The notes under the pieces were generated by a model, which made no database searches, was not told the DNA's origin, and saw nothing but the letters and a program-made list of their open reading frames with translations. Positions 46,532 to 57,213 of a stretch of DNA of 64,000 nucleotides are shown here, in pieces (the stretch's first letter is position 1; every line of letters starts with the position of its first letter). Source of the DNA: Diplosphaera chodatii (Eukaryota; Chlorophyta; Trebouxiophyceae; Prasiolales; Stichococcaceae); assembly GCA_032358165.1 (NCBI GenBank), contig JAALGY010000015.1, positions 1,240,001 through 1,304,000 on the forward strand, in the 5' to 3' direction. The position numbers were made by a program, and so were the translations under genes.

Positions 46532-49500
46532 ATGGAAGTGGAAGTGCGTCATGACTTCATAGGCCGTGCAGGTGAGGGCGTGCCGCCCTCCCTGCTCCTG
46601 CACCTTGGCAGCGCCGGCAGCGGCGGCGCCCAGGTGACCATGCCTGCACCCATGTGAGGCTGTTGCAGGTACATACGCCAAGCGCCCCCCGCTACACATG
46701 CACCCAGGCTCAGGCGCGTCAGGCAGCGTCACAACGTTGTGATGCCATGCTGCGCAGCTGCTGTTCAATGCCGCCGACGGCTTCTCGAGGCTGGCGCTGG
46801 AGCACCAGCTGCGCCCCAGCGACCAGCTGCGCGCCGTGCTGTGCAGCAGTGCACAGCCTGATGCCACGGTGCGTTTACCTGTGAAGGTCGCGGTGCCACA
46901 TTGGCTTCCCGTCGTGCTGGTCTGCATCAGGGCATTGGCAAGCGCCATTCACCCAACGGAGGAGCTGCTGCTGTGGGGTCACCGCCGCTGCCCTTGCGCA
47001 GGGTGGTCTACCGGGGCTCGTCATGCGGCTGCGGCAGGACGGGCATGGCACCCTGCGGGTGGCGGGACCTGCAGGAGTGGCGGCGGTGCTCGAGAGTGTC
47101 CAGCCGTTCATCTCGTGGCTGCACCCCGCTGTGCAGGTCCTGGAGTCGAGTCCCTACGACGTGCCGGTCCTTTACAAGGTGTGCCACTCTCAGTCTGCAC
47201 CTCAGGTGCTGTGTGTGACTGCAGACTAGTCTGCCGATGTGGCGCTAACAAGATATGTTTGCCAACGCAGGACGGCGTCGTCGAGGTGGCAGCGCTGTGG
47301 AAAGCAACAGCCGCCTGGCAACCACCAGCTTGGCTTCAGCGGCAGCAGAGTAACATTGCTGGGAGGGCCTTTGACGGCGCTGTTGCTCAGCAGGTGGTTG
47401 CTCATGTTCAGGGCTTGCTGCAGATCAGCAGTGCAAGGGAAGCCTTGTTCTCGCGCCTGGTCTGTAGCGGCATCATTTCATCCTGCTGCAGCATCTCATC
47501 TGAGGGTGACAACGTCCATCTGCAGGTGCATGATGCAGCAGAAACTCACATGGAGGTTGCCAGCAGTGCTGACACTTCAGAGGGGTCATCAGACACCTCA
47601 GAGGCATCCTCAGACGGCACCTCAGAAGAGGGTGAGCCTGCGGGCAAAGCCTCTATGGGGGGACAGGACGCAAAGCAGCCAGCGGCACAACTGCATGGAC
47701 ACTTGGACGCCCTGTTTGCGGGCGGTGGCAGAGGGGGCGGCAGCAAAGGCAGCCAGGCCATGCGGCTGAAGGCCATGCAGCTGCTGCAGCGGCAGCCGCC
47801 GGTCGCGCAGATGCCAGCATCACAGCGGCATGCGGAGCGAGCGGCCGGTGCAGCGGGGTCGGCGGTGCGGCTGCCGTCACCACACGACCGCCCCAGCGGG
47901 GCAGGGGGCGTGCGAAGTGCACCCCTGCATCAGCCTGGTGCTGCCACCGGCGGCCGGCCTGACAGCAGGGGGAGCGACGGCAGCGTCACAACGCGGCAGG
48001 CGCACTGCAACCCTGTGACCGTCCGGGGCCGAGCGCCGCTTGCAGCAGGTGAGCTGGCTCTTCAGGCGAGTGACCCGGACAGCACGAGGTGCCCGCAAAG
48101 CTGATTTATGTCTCGTGTTACTGATCCAGTGCGCCTTTCCTGTCTTTGCAGGCAGGAGGAGATGTCGGGACACCATCCTCGCATTCGTATGCTGCCTCCA
48201 GTCCAGTGGCGCACTCGTCCTCGTGGTGACCTGCGCCTCTTCACAGCAGCTGACGCAGCTGCAGCAGCACCCTGCAGTCTCGCTGGTGCAGCAGCATGCC
48301 AGCAGGTGTGCTGTGCATGCTGCTTGTGGAGGGAGCACATTATGCATGATACCACCTGAAGCATGCTGATTTGGATGCAGCACATTAGCGATTTGATTTC
48401 CGCTCATGGACTGCCACATGTTGCATGCAGGGTACTGCAGGTGGTGCACCTGGTGTCCCCACAGCTCTCGGGCAGCGCAGCATACCGCAGGTGGGCGGCC
48501 TCGCTGCCGGGGCAGCAGATTTACCCACCCGACACGAGCACAGGCGGCTTTGCTGCCGCCACACGCACGCTGGCCAAGCTGGGCCTGGTCAGCAGGCATG
48601 TCTTTCCGCTGCCATGCACAGCAAGCGATGGCGCCTCCGATGTACCCCAGCAGCCAGCAAAAGCGCCTGTCAAAAGTCAGGAATCAGCTGACGCAGCTGC
48701 TCGCAGCGACTCTGACAGCGCAGGTTTGCACACTCTTGCAGATGGTCTGGTCACGGATCGTCAGAACGATCAACTGTTGTGAACGCATGCCTGCCACTGA
48801 ATCGGAGTGTGATATACCCATCTGTGTGAGGTGCTCAAGCGACACCATGCAGGGCGCCGCTCCAACGTGTCCATGCCTGGGGTGCAGGCAGCACACAGGC
48901 GGAGCTGCTGGCTGAGCGGCCACAGTTGCGGCAGGCTTTGGCAGCGCTGTCAGCTGACCCAGCGCTGTCAGCACTGCTGGAGGGTGGTTCCAGTGCTGAT
49001 CTGACACACCGAGCAGCATCGTGGCAGCGCATCTGGCACCCCCGCCTGGCGCACCAACTGAAGGCACAGCAGCATGCAGACACCGGCAGGCAGGGTCCGG
49101 CACCCCAGCGGACGTCAGTGCTGCAGCAGCATCAGCAGACACCTACCCAACACCCACCGCCTTCTCAGGCCCTTCCACCAGTTGGGCAGCAGGCCTTGCA
49201 GCTGGGTGCACTGCCGCAACCCCACCCGCCATACCAGATCCTGCCGCTGCAGCAGTCGATGCATCCCATGCAGGTGACTGTTGCCCCCAGGTGGCACATC
49301 AAACTGTTCAGGCAAGGCCATCTGCTTTGGTTCACACGAGGTTCTGCTGATTAGTTGTGAGAGCATGACACGCTGCGCTGCAGGTGGTGCTTCCAGATGG
49401 TCAGCTTGGCTTGGTGCTGCCGCTGGTGAGTGCCCCGCAACAGCCCAGCAGCTGGCCGCAGGTCTCAGCGCCTGTGCCACAGCAGCACCAGCCGCTGCTG

Positions 49501-51876
49501 GGCACAGGCTGGCACGCACCAGCGCAGCAGGCAGTGCCGCCGCCGGTGCCGCCGCCCCGACCCCCGCCCCGCCCGCCACCGCAGCCGCCGCCGAAACACC
49601 CCACGGCTCTGCCTGCCAAGCGGCCGCGCGACACTGAGGCAGGGACGGCTGCTGCACAGCCGCACAGCGCTCGGTTGCGTATGGCAAATGGCACCATGGC
49701 ACAGCAGACACCAGTGCCGCCTTCAAATCAGGCCGCTGCACTTGCCCTGCGGAGCCGGCTGCGCACTGCATCAGATGACCCTGCACTGGGGCCGACACTT
49801 AGCGTAATGCCCTGCGCTGACGGGCAGACAGGCCCACAGCCAGCTGTCACTGCTGCTCCAGAGGCGGTGGCAGATGGCTCAGGGGAGCGTCCCTCGCTCC
49901 CTGCTGTGGCTGCAATTCCCCAGCAAGCAGACGACCAACAGCAGTCGCCAGCCGCTGCTGTGTCCGCGGCGCATGCCAATGCGCAGGAGGGGCAAGCACC
50001 GGACTGCCTCGTGCGGATGGCAGCGGAGGGAGATGACACGGAGGTCGTCTTCCTTGGCACCGGCGCGGCTGAGCCGTCCAAATACAGGGGCGCCAGCGCC
50101 ATCCACCTCAGGTGGGATCCCTGCAATTGGCGTTTCAAACAGTTGCGTGTTCCCTAGTTCCTTGATGCAAATTACGAAGCCACTGTCGACAGCCAGCCAG
50201 CTGGTCGGATTGTTGCTTGCAGCTGATGGATCTGAGGCAGCAGCTGCACCTAGGACTCACCTCAGTGTGCCGACCTGCCAGGTTGAGCAGCGGCGGCGGG
50301 CTGCTGCTGGATGCGGGCGAGGGGTGCCTCGCGCAGCTGACGCGCGCATATGGCGTCACTGACGCCCGTGCGCAGGTGGCGGCCCTCGCTGCGGTGTGGC
50401 TCAGCCACCGGCATGCGGACCACATGCTGGGCCTGCCAGCCGTTCTGGCGGCGCGCCCGCCGTCGGCCCCGCCGCTGCTGGTCATAGGTGCGCGGTGCAG
50501 CTCTGCCAACGGACTGTCTGCACAGGCAGCAAAGTGTCGAGAAGGGCATCCAGTGCAAAGTTATTTGGCAATTGACGGTGAAGCTGTCCATGCCCCTGCT
50601 GTGCTGCATCTTGATTGTCAAAATGCAGCCGTTGGTCGTGTGCAGGACCGGCTGCGGCCCAGGAGTGGCTGGCACAGCTGCAGCCGGTGCAGCAGTGGCG
50701 CCACCTGTTCGTGCACTGTGCCGACATCGCTCGCAGCCCGTACACGCCGTGGCTGCTTTCGTCTCTGGGTGCGAGCGGCTGCCCTGCTGGAGAGTGGCAA
50801 AAGTACCTGTGCTCTGTTTTAGCGACTAGACTTCCTTGGAGGACTCATGGCCTCCGTCAAAGACAACAGGGTAGGCGAGCAGATATGGTTCAAGCCACAG
50901 GGGCCCTCTTGTCTGCAGGGCTGAGCAGCTTCGAGGCCATCAGGGTGAACCATTGCGCCGACGCATGGGGCATGGCCATCAGCTCGGCATCCGGCTGGCG
51001 GCTGGTGCACTCCGGGGACACCCGTCCGTGCGCCGCCGTCCGGCGCGCTGCTGCCAACGCCACCCTCCTCATCCACGAGGCGACCTTCGAGCCTGCTCTG
51101 CATGCAGAGGTGTGAGCATGCCGATAGCCCTGCCTACAGCAGTGGTGATCATCAGCTGCAATGTGTGCTGAGGGTTGCACCCGCGCCTCTGCCCTTGCGC
51201 TGTCACGAAGCGTGTAGTGGCTGCATCATACCAACACACAGGCTTGCACCCGTTGCGCGTTGCCACAGCCAGCTCAGACCTTGTGCGCCGCTATAAGTTG
51301 ATCAAAATACAGTGCGTCATAGCATGAGGGAGACGCTGCCGCTCTGCTGATTTATGGCGCTGTGTGTGTCCAATCTGCGGAGCAGACTGACCAGCGGCTT
51401 TATCGTCATGGAACTGGCCCGGGTGTACAGGCTGTGAAGCGGCGGCACAGCACCACTGAAGAGGCGCTGGAGGTGGCGGCGGCCTCGGGCGCCTACCGCA
51501 CCGTGCTGACGCACTTCAGCCAGCGCTACCCCAAGATACCCGCCGGCATCTCCGCCTTGGGTGGGTGTTGTGCCTGTCTGCTTGTGTTGTAAGTGTGCTG
51601 CACGTCGACTCTGATGAGCACCGCAAACTGCTTCCCAATGGAATGTGTGCATTTCAGAAGGTGAAGTGTGATTGAGCGGGGTCAGGCATTGCCATTTTCT
51701 CCAGGTGGCGTGCCTGCTGTGCAGGTGCGGGGAGTGACAGGCTCATGATTGCCTTTGATGGCATGCGGGTGCCATTTGCACAGCTGCAGCTTCTGCCACG
51801 CCTGCTGCCGGCGGTCATTGCAGCACTTGAGCAGCTGGAGCCTACACATGCTCAGGAAGTCGGCACCACGCTGTGA
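46532..51876 (+). CDS. tRNase Z, long form (ELAC2/TRZ3-4 type)
   Basis: Endonuclease that removes 3' trailers from tRNA precursors. The long form has an inactive N-terminal metallo-beta-lactamase half and an active C-terminal half. N-half: VPPSLLLHLGSAGSGGAQ then LLFNAADGFSRLALEHQLRP, GGLPGLVMRLRQDG, VVHLVSPQLSGSAAYRRW and VFPL. C-half: EVVFLGTGAAEPSKYRGAS, LLLDAGEGCLAQL, WLSHRHADHMLGLP (metal motif HxHxDH), FVHCADIARSPY, VNHCADAWGMAISS, HSGDTRPC, LLIHEATF, RRHSTTEEAL and LTHFSQRYPKIP. All expected metal-ligand positions look kept. The linker between halves is unusually long and rich in Gln, Pro, Ser and Glu (about 47500-50000). The first exon is 46532-46633; the stop is at 51874-51876. Some middle exon borders are uncertain. 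Confidence 0.92.
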
Positions 51877-52311
51877 ATCTGCGAAGTCGGCTGTTGGCTT
51901 CTTTGGTTTGCAGGATTGCCCATCTTAGAGCACAGACTTCGCTTTTGGATTAGATACGCAGAAGTTCTCAGCGGCAGCACAGATCGGGTTGCTCCATCTG
52001 TTTTTATAAACATGCGACAAGCATGGGTCATGATATCAACGCTCTGGCAGCCTGTGCCAAGGCCATGATTATCCCATACGAAAAGGCCTCAACACGTATC
52101 AATCGTCAACAGCTTGCATCGTGCGCATGCATATCTCCCCATCACTCCAAAATCAAACCCAACCTTGGCATAAATAATGCAATTGTCATCAGATGCAACT
52201 GCAGAAGGAGTATCGACGTGCAAACCTTGGGAGGCTGCCATCTCGTCAGTGAGAGGATACTAGCCTGTAATCAGTACTCATGCTGTTCGATATGTGATAT
52301 TAGCTAGCAAA
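51877..52311. other. Intergenic, convergent 3' ends
   Basis: 435 bp lie between tRNase Z (+) and glycosyltransferase A (-). Somewhat AT-richer than its surroundings; no gene was seen. Confidence 0.55.
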
Positions 52312-55300
52312 TCAAGCTTGTTCGGGCTCGGCCTGCTGTCGTGGCGGCAGCGGGGGACAGGTCGGCAGCCCCCGCTTGCCGCTGCAGTCGAACCAATCAT
52401 TGACAGGCAGCCCCAGCGGAGGACCCCACTGTACCATCTCCTGTACATGGAAGATATGACATGCACATATGGACCCAATCAGCTGAGTGACCATAGCGGG
52501 CAGTGGCCAAGCAGTCCTATAGCGGGAAGCTTGCATCACACCTCCTCACAACCCAGCAGCATTGATACAGTGCGGTTGGCATATGCAAAGTTCTCCATGA
52601 AGGCTTCACGACAGTAGGTGCTCCTGAACCAATATAGAATTATATCATTGAACAGCCCTCTCATCACCGAAGGATGTGCAGCACATCAGCAGGTAGACGC
52701 AGTTAGCAAGGACTGCTGCCCTGATACTGTGTAAGAGCCCTGCGCCACGATCCACAGCCTGACAGCCAGACCAAAGGAGCATGCTGGCTCACCACTCGTT
52801 GTCATCGCCGCCGTCCTCCACCATCATGGGGATGCTCTCGGTGCACATCTGGCACGCGGCCCAGTGGTTGACAAATGGGGCATGCGCCTGTGTCGCTGGC
52901 ACGTCCTGCATGCCAAAAGCATCATCTGGATTTGGCCGACCAGCGGAGTAGGAATCTCAGGAGATGCACATATGTACTGTTGACAATAGCAACATGTTGC
53001 CGACAAGTTTTTGACAGCCTCATCCGAAGCCCCACACGCGGACCTTGAACCAGCAGCTCATGCAGTATCGGCCATCCTCCAACAGGGTCTGCAAGCAGGG
53101 AGCATTGACTTCCAATTAACTCATGCAATTGTCGGCCACGTTTCCAGAGCTCAACAGATTCGATGATCAGAAACCTGCAACAGCCGTTTCCTGTGGACAG
53201 TGGTCGCACATGCTGATGCCTACCTGGGGCATATACTCCTTGCGCTTGACTCGCAGCAGGTATACGATGACATTCTGGTCACACAGGTCCTCGAAGCTGG
53301 TGCTGATCCACACCTGGTCCTCCAACTCTGCCTGGGGAAAGAGGTCACGGCAGGGTACGGCAAATTTCGAGACATGTGTGGCGTTATGATAAGCAGCAAA
53401 GGTCACGGCGGAGCTTCTGCAACTTGAAACATATTTGTTCACTATGGACACTGTGTCTGCCAGACGACAGATGCATGAAAGTGCCTGCACCTTGATGCGG
53501 CCTTCTGCAGTTGCAGAGCTGCGGTTGAAGTTTTGGTTGATGCGACTGACACGTGCGATGTCATCCCAGAACCTTGGGCTGAAGTCATTGTCGTTCCGAA
53601 GCAACAGGATGCCGGTGTTGACGCCTGCTTGCTTGCATTGGAGAGGGTTGGACGCACATCTGCTTGACTCTGTGCATAGCAGACCTTGCAGCCGATGACT
53701 TGTCACATTGGGCGACCTGTGCATTTCTCATGTTTTGGTGGGACCGGCGCACCATGGCGTTGGTCTCCAGCCGCCAAGTAGTCCTCGTTGCCCCAGACAA
53801 CGAAGCTCTTGTCTGCGTACAGGTGGAATGGCATGCGAAACGCCAGCTCCTGCATCAGGCGGTGCAGTGCATGCATTGCTCATGCTCCGCCTAATGCTAG
53901 ACAGACGTAGGCCATACATCAACAGCAGCAGCAGACGCTCCGCAAGTTCCCTGCCGGAGTGTCACACGCAGCTCGACCAGTTGGTTTTGTTCATCAAGAT
54001 GGGTTCGGTGCTGGCCTGGATGATTGTGTCGGCGTCGATCCAGATGATCCACTCCGCCCTCTCCCGCGACGTCTCGGCCAGCAGCTTGCGCAGCAGCCCC
54101 ACCTTGGAGTACCTGCGTCACACCAGCAAGTTCGTAATGAGGCCCAGCTGACGTGAGCCAGCCGGTGAGGGCTGGTGCACATGTGGACATTTGCGCTGGA
54201 AACCTAGAGACACCCTGGCATCTGCCTTTGTCATGCAGTGTCCAGCAGGGCACTAGGGCTCTCGACACTGGATGTTAACAACGCAAACCCACAGCTTGGG
54301 CAGGGTTGGGTCGACGACGGAGGTGAAGAGGTGGAACTCATAGCCATGCAGTCGAGCGTAGTCCATCTGCAGCCAGGTGATATCTGAGCTGGTCATGGTT
54401 AAGTTCTGCATCGTCCAGCCTCGAGAGTACCACATGTGCTGGGTGGACGTGCTACAGATTGCACCTCTATCAGGCAAAAGCAGGCAGTCGGTTATGATGT
54501 GCAGGTGCAGGCTGACCTTGTTGACAATGGACAGCTGGTTGATGAGGTCGCCGTACTTCTTGGCGCAGGGCTTTGGCCACAGAGACGTGGTCAGGATCAG
54601 GCCACCTGCCTCCGCAGGAACCACTTTGCTGCCCCGCTGGTTCATGGTGAACGGCCCCACTTGCTCCTTTGGCACCACCGCAGCATAGATGAGGAAGACG
54701 CTTCTCTTACATCAGTGGTGGAGTGTGACCAGCCACCCTTGCTGCTGATGAACATGTTCTTATAGGCTGAGGCCATGCAAGATGTCTGATGTTTCTCCAG
54801 TCAATGGGTTCGTCAGGACGAGGATACGTACACTGCAAGAAGCCGGTGGCGAAGGTGGGCAGCCGCCAGTTTGGCGGCACCTGGCCCAGCCGCCGGATGA
54901 CCTCCCTTGCCCGCAGCTCGCATCCTTGGAAGGGGTATCTGTGGCACAGCGTCTGGGTCAAATGGTTTGGTCAGTATGAAGCACACAAGAAGACGCAGGA
55001 GGCTTCAGCAGAACTGGCGAGCTGCTGCAGCACCTGGCCCCATCGGCGTCCATGCACCCCTCCCTCTGATCGCACCAGTACCAAGACTTGCAGCTGGCAG
55101 CGTCGCGGCAACTCTGCCAGCAGGCCTGCAGAAAGTCATGGGCTTGGCACTGCGTACTGGCGCGACAATGTGCACTTGCTGCTTGACTGCGGAACACAAT
55201 ACAGCGTTGCTGATATTGCCAACTCATGTTGAAACATAACGTCTGGGTGCGCATCTGTGTCCATGGGATCCACCTGCGAAGTGGGCTTCAGGTTGTCGCT

Positions 55301-55836
55301 GGCTTCCGAGACGATGTAGCTCCGCCAGTCCAAGGGCCTGCTGGGGTCTAGCCTGCGAGCACATGTATGTGTTTTCGATGTTGCATCGGCAGCTGGCGGC
55401 CTTGCAGGGATCTGGACGGTGCACGCAAGGATGCACAGCGGAAGTGCCAATGCTGCGCAGATAACTGGCACTGCGACACCTGTGTGCGGGCACCTAGTGC
55501 TGCAGGCACCTACAGCCCATACCTGCACCGCTGCGCCACCACTGGCCTGTATCCCCACGGCAGCTTGAAGGGGTCGCTGAGCTCGGTTTCTTGTGCCGCT
55601 GCGCTATGCAAGTAGGTACTTGCATCAGAACCGGCTGCTGCACCGAGAGCACCGCTGCCTCTGCGGTTTAAGCTGTCAGCGACAGTTCCAGAACTGGCGC
55701 TTGACCAGCTCTTCGGCAGTTCGATGCCAAAAAGATCGCTGCTGACTATGCCATATGCCATGACCAGGAGGATAGATCCTGGAATGACTTTGCTCAGCGT
55801 CCTGCGGGCACCATGAGGCAGGTGAGTAGTCAGCAT
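52312..55836 (-). CDS. GT34-like type II membrane glycosyltransferase with N-terminal Cys-rich domain (copy A)
   Basis: From the N-terminus: a signal anchor (VIPGSILLVMAYGIVSSDLF), a Ser/Ala-rich stem, a Cys-rich PAN/apple-like segment (CWQSCRDAASCKSWYWCDQ, REGCMD, then YPFQGCELRAREVIRRLGQV), and the catalytic domain. The latter shows EAGGLILTTSLWPKPCAKKY, LINQLSIVNK, YARLHGYEFHLF, VGLLRKLLAETS, WIIWIDADTIIQ (DxD, metal and sugar-nucleotide binding), AFRMPFHLY, FVVWGNEDYL and NTGILLLRNDNDFSP. These fit the GMA12/MNN10 (GT34) superfamily of Golgi galactosyl- and xylosyltransferases. After it come Cys/Trp-containing segments (CMSCWFKV, NHWAACQMC) and a tail with VQWGPPLGLPVNDWFDC. Copy B at 57214-60279 is a tandem paralog. 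The start codon is uncertain, because an acceptor-like site precedes the membrane helix. Acceptor sugar unknown. Confidence 0.8.
53850..54015 (-). other. GC-AG intron right after the DxD motif (copy A)
   Basis: The donor reads ATCCAG|GCCAGC and joins DADTIIQ to ELAFRMPFHLY. Copy B has its intron at exactly the same codon, also starting with GC. A GT donor 39 nt further on would break the frame. Confidence 0.78.
54939..55033 (-). other. Intron present in copy A, absent in copy B
   Basis: A 95-nt GT-AG intron interrupts the Cys-rich domain of copy A between DADGA and RYPFQGCEL. The same place in copy B reads straight through (DAEGRQYPFKGCEL). Confidence 0.78.
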
Positions 55837-57213
55837 AGCAGCATGCTAGCCACATACAGCCTTCATTTAGCATGGCCAGGCGAGACGGCCCAGGGCAGCC
55901 GTGGTGTGCATAACGTCTCAAATGACGATAGGAGTTTGACCATGATGCATGCATGACAGCAGATAGAACAGGACGTCACTTGTGCAAAAGCAGCAGAACA
56001 AAGGCCTCTGCTTGAGAAGAGTCACTGCGAATCAGCTCACAGCTGCATTTTGATGGTCGATGCTGTGCTGTAACAACATTTTGCGAGCCAACCGCGTGGC
56101 ATAGAGCCGCTGCAGCTAGCTGCTGCAGCACCAGCGGTTCGGATGCTATCTGGGACAGCAGCCGCGGTTTATTTCGCCGCTATAGCTGATGACTGCCACG
56201 CTTTTGCGTGCTGGTAGCTTCAGCGGTCGGTAGCGATGGCACGGCCAGATTGTACTGCCTTTGTGGCAAGCTGAAAGCCACCAGGATCAGCGCCAACGTT
56301 GGATGTGCAAGTTGCACACGAGTGGACAGGCCGGCAAGCACGCAATGCCAGCCAGTCACTACTTCTCTATATATGCCATCTGCAGGTAGGTCATCTGTGC
56401 ATGGTCTTTGTCCGACCAATTCAGCGAGTGTGACATGCAGACATGACGCGGTCTTGTCATCAGCCAGGCACTGTGGCTGCTGGCATGTACGGGGGGTCAA
56501 CACAGTTGCACAGGCTGTACGGAGACGCCGTACATATTGTGTGACTGCATCATGCATGATCCTCCCTCTCCCAATTGCAGGAGTTTGTTCCTGCATCAAA
56601 TGCCCAACATGACAAGTCAGGCGGGATGCAAGGTTTACACGGATTACCATGCATGGCTTCGATGATAGCTCAGCAGCCACATGGCATGTGCGCAGAATCC
56701 TGATACTGTGCGTGCCAGGCAGCGAGTTCACTTCCGAAACCGCTCCATCTGTATCTGGTGCCGCTCCCTGATGACGAGTTGTACAGCATGACGAGTTGTA
56801 CAGCATGGAGCGTGCCACCTGATGCAGGAGTGGAAGGCAGGGTGGTAGAATCGATCGCTGCACAAGTCACATGGCAACCCAAGTGCAACAGCGGCACATG
56901 CCAATTGAGGCGCCATGATGTATACAAGCTGCTGCATGGGCGCTACTGACGTACTGAGCGAAGGTTGTTGGCCCAAGAAGCATTGCGTGCACACAGCACC
57001 TGCTGCTCAGGACAAAGCAAGCAGCCGTCCAATCCGTCACCTTACAAGTGCTGCAATACTGACGACAGATGCAATGTTGCAACGGTATCCTACGTACCAT
57101 GACACACATGCACCCCTTAGCGCATGGTCGCTGCAAATGCCGAGCTCCGCAGTGCAGCTGCATGCTATTTGTCTTCCGATCGTCAAACGTATAAGGATGT
57201 GCTCCCGCTCCGT
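55837..57213. other. Intergenic between the tandem glycosyltransferases
   Basis: About 1.4 kb. It must hold the promoter of copy A and the 3' UTR of copy B. A 227-residue open frame (56180-56863, minus) lacks recognisable motifs and is not accepted as a gene. Confidence 0.5.
56771..56804 (+). repeat. Perfect 17-bp tandem duplication
   Basis: ATGACGAGTTGTACAGC occurs twice head to tail with no mismatch. Confidence 0.9.

Noticed and set aside
56180..56863. 227-residue minus-strand open frame between the two glycosyltransferases
   Set aside because: No motif, membrane or signal features and no codon pattern like neighbouring genes; it lies where the promoter of copy A must be.
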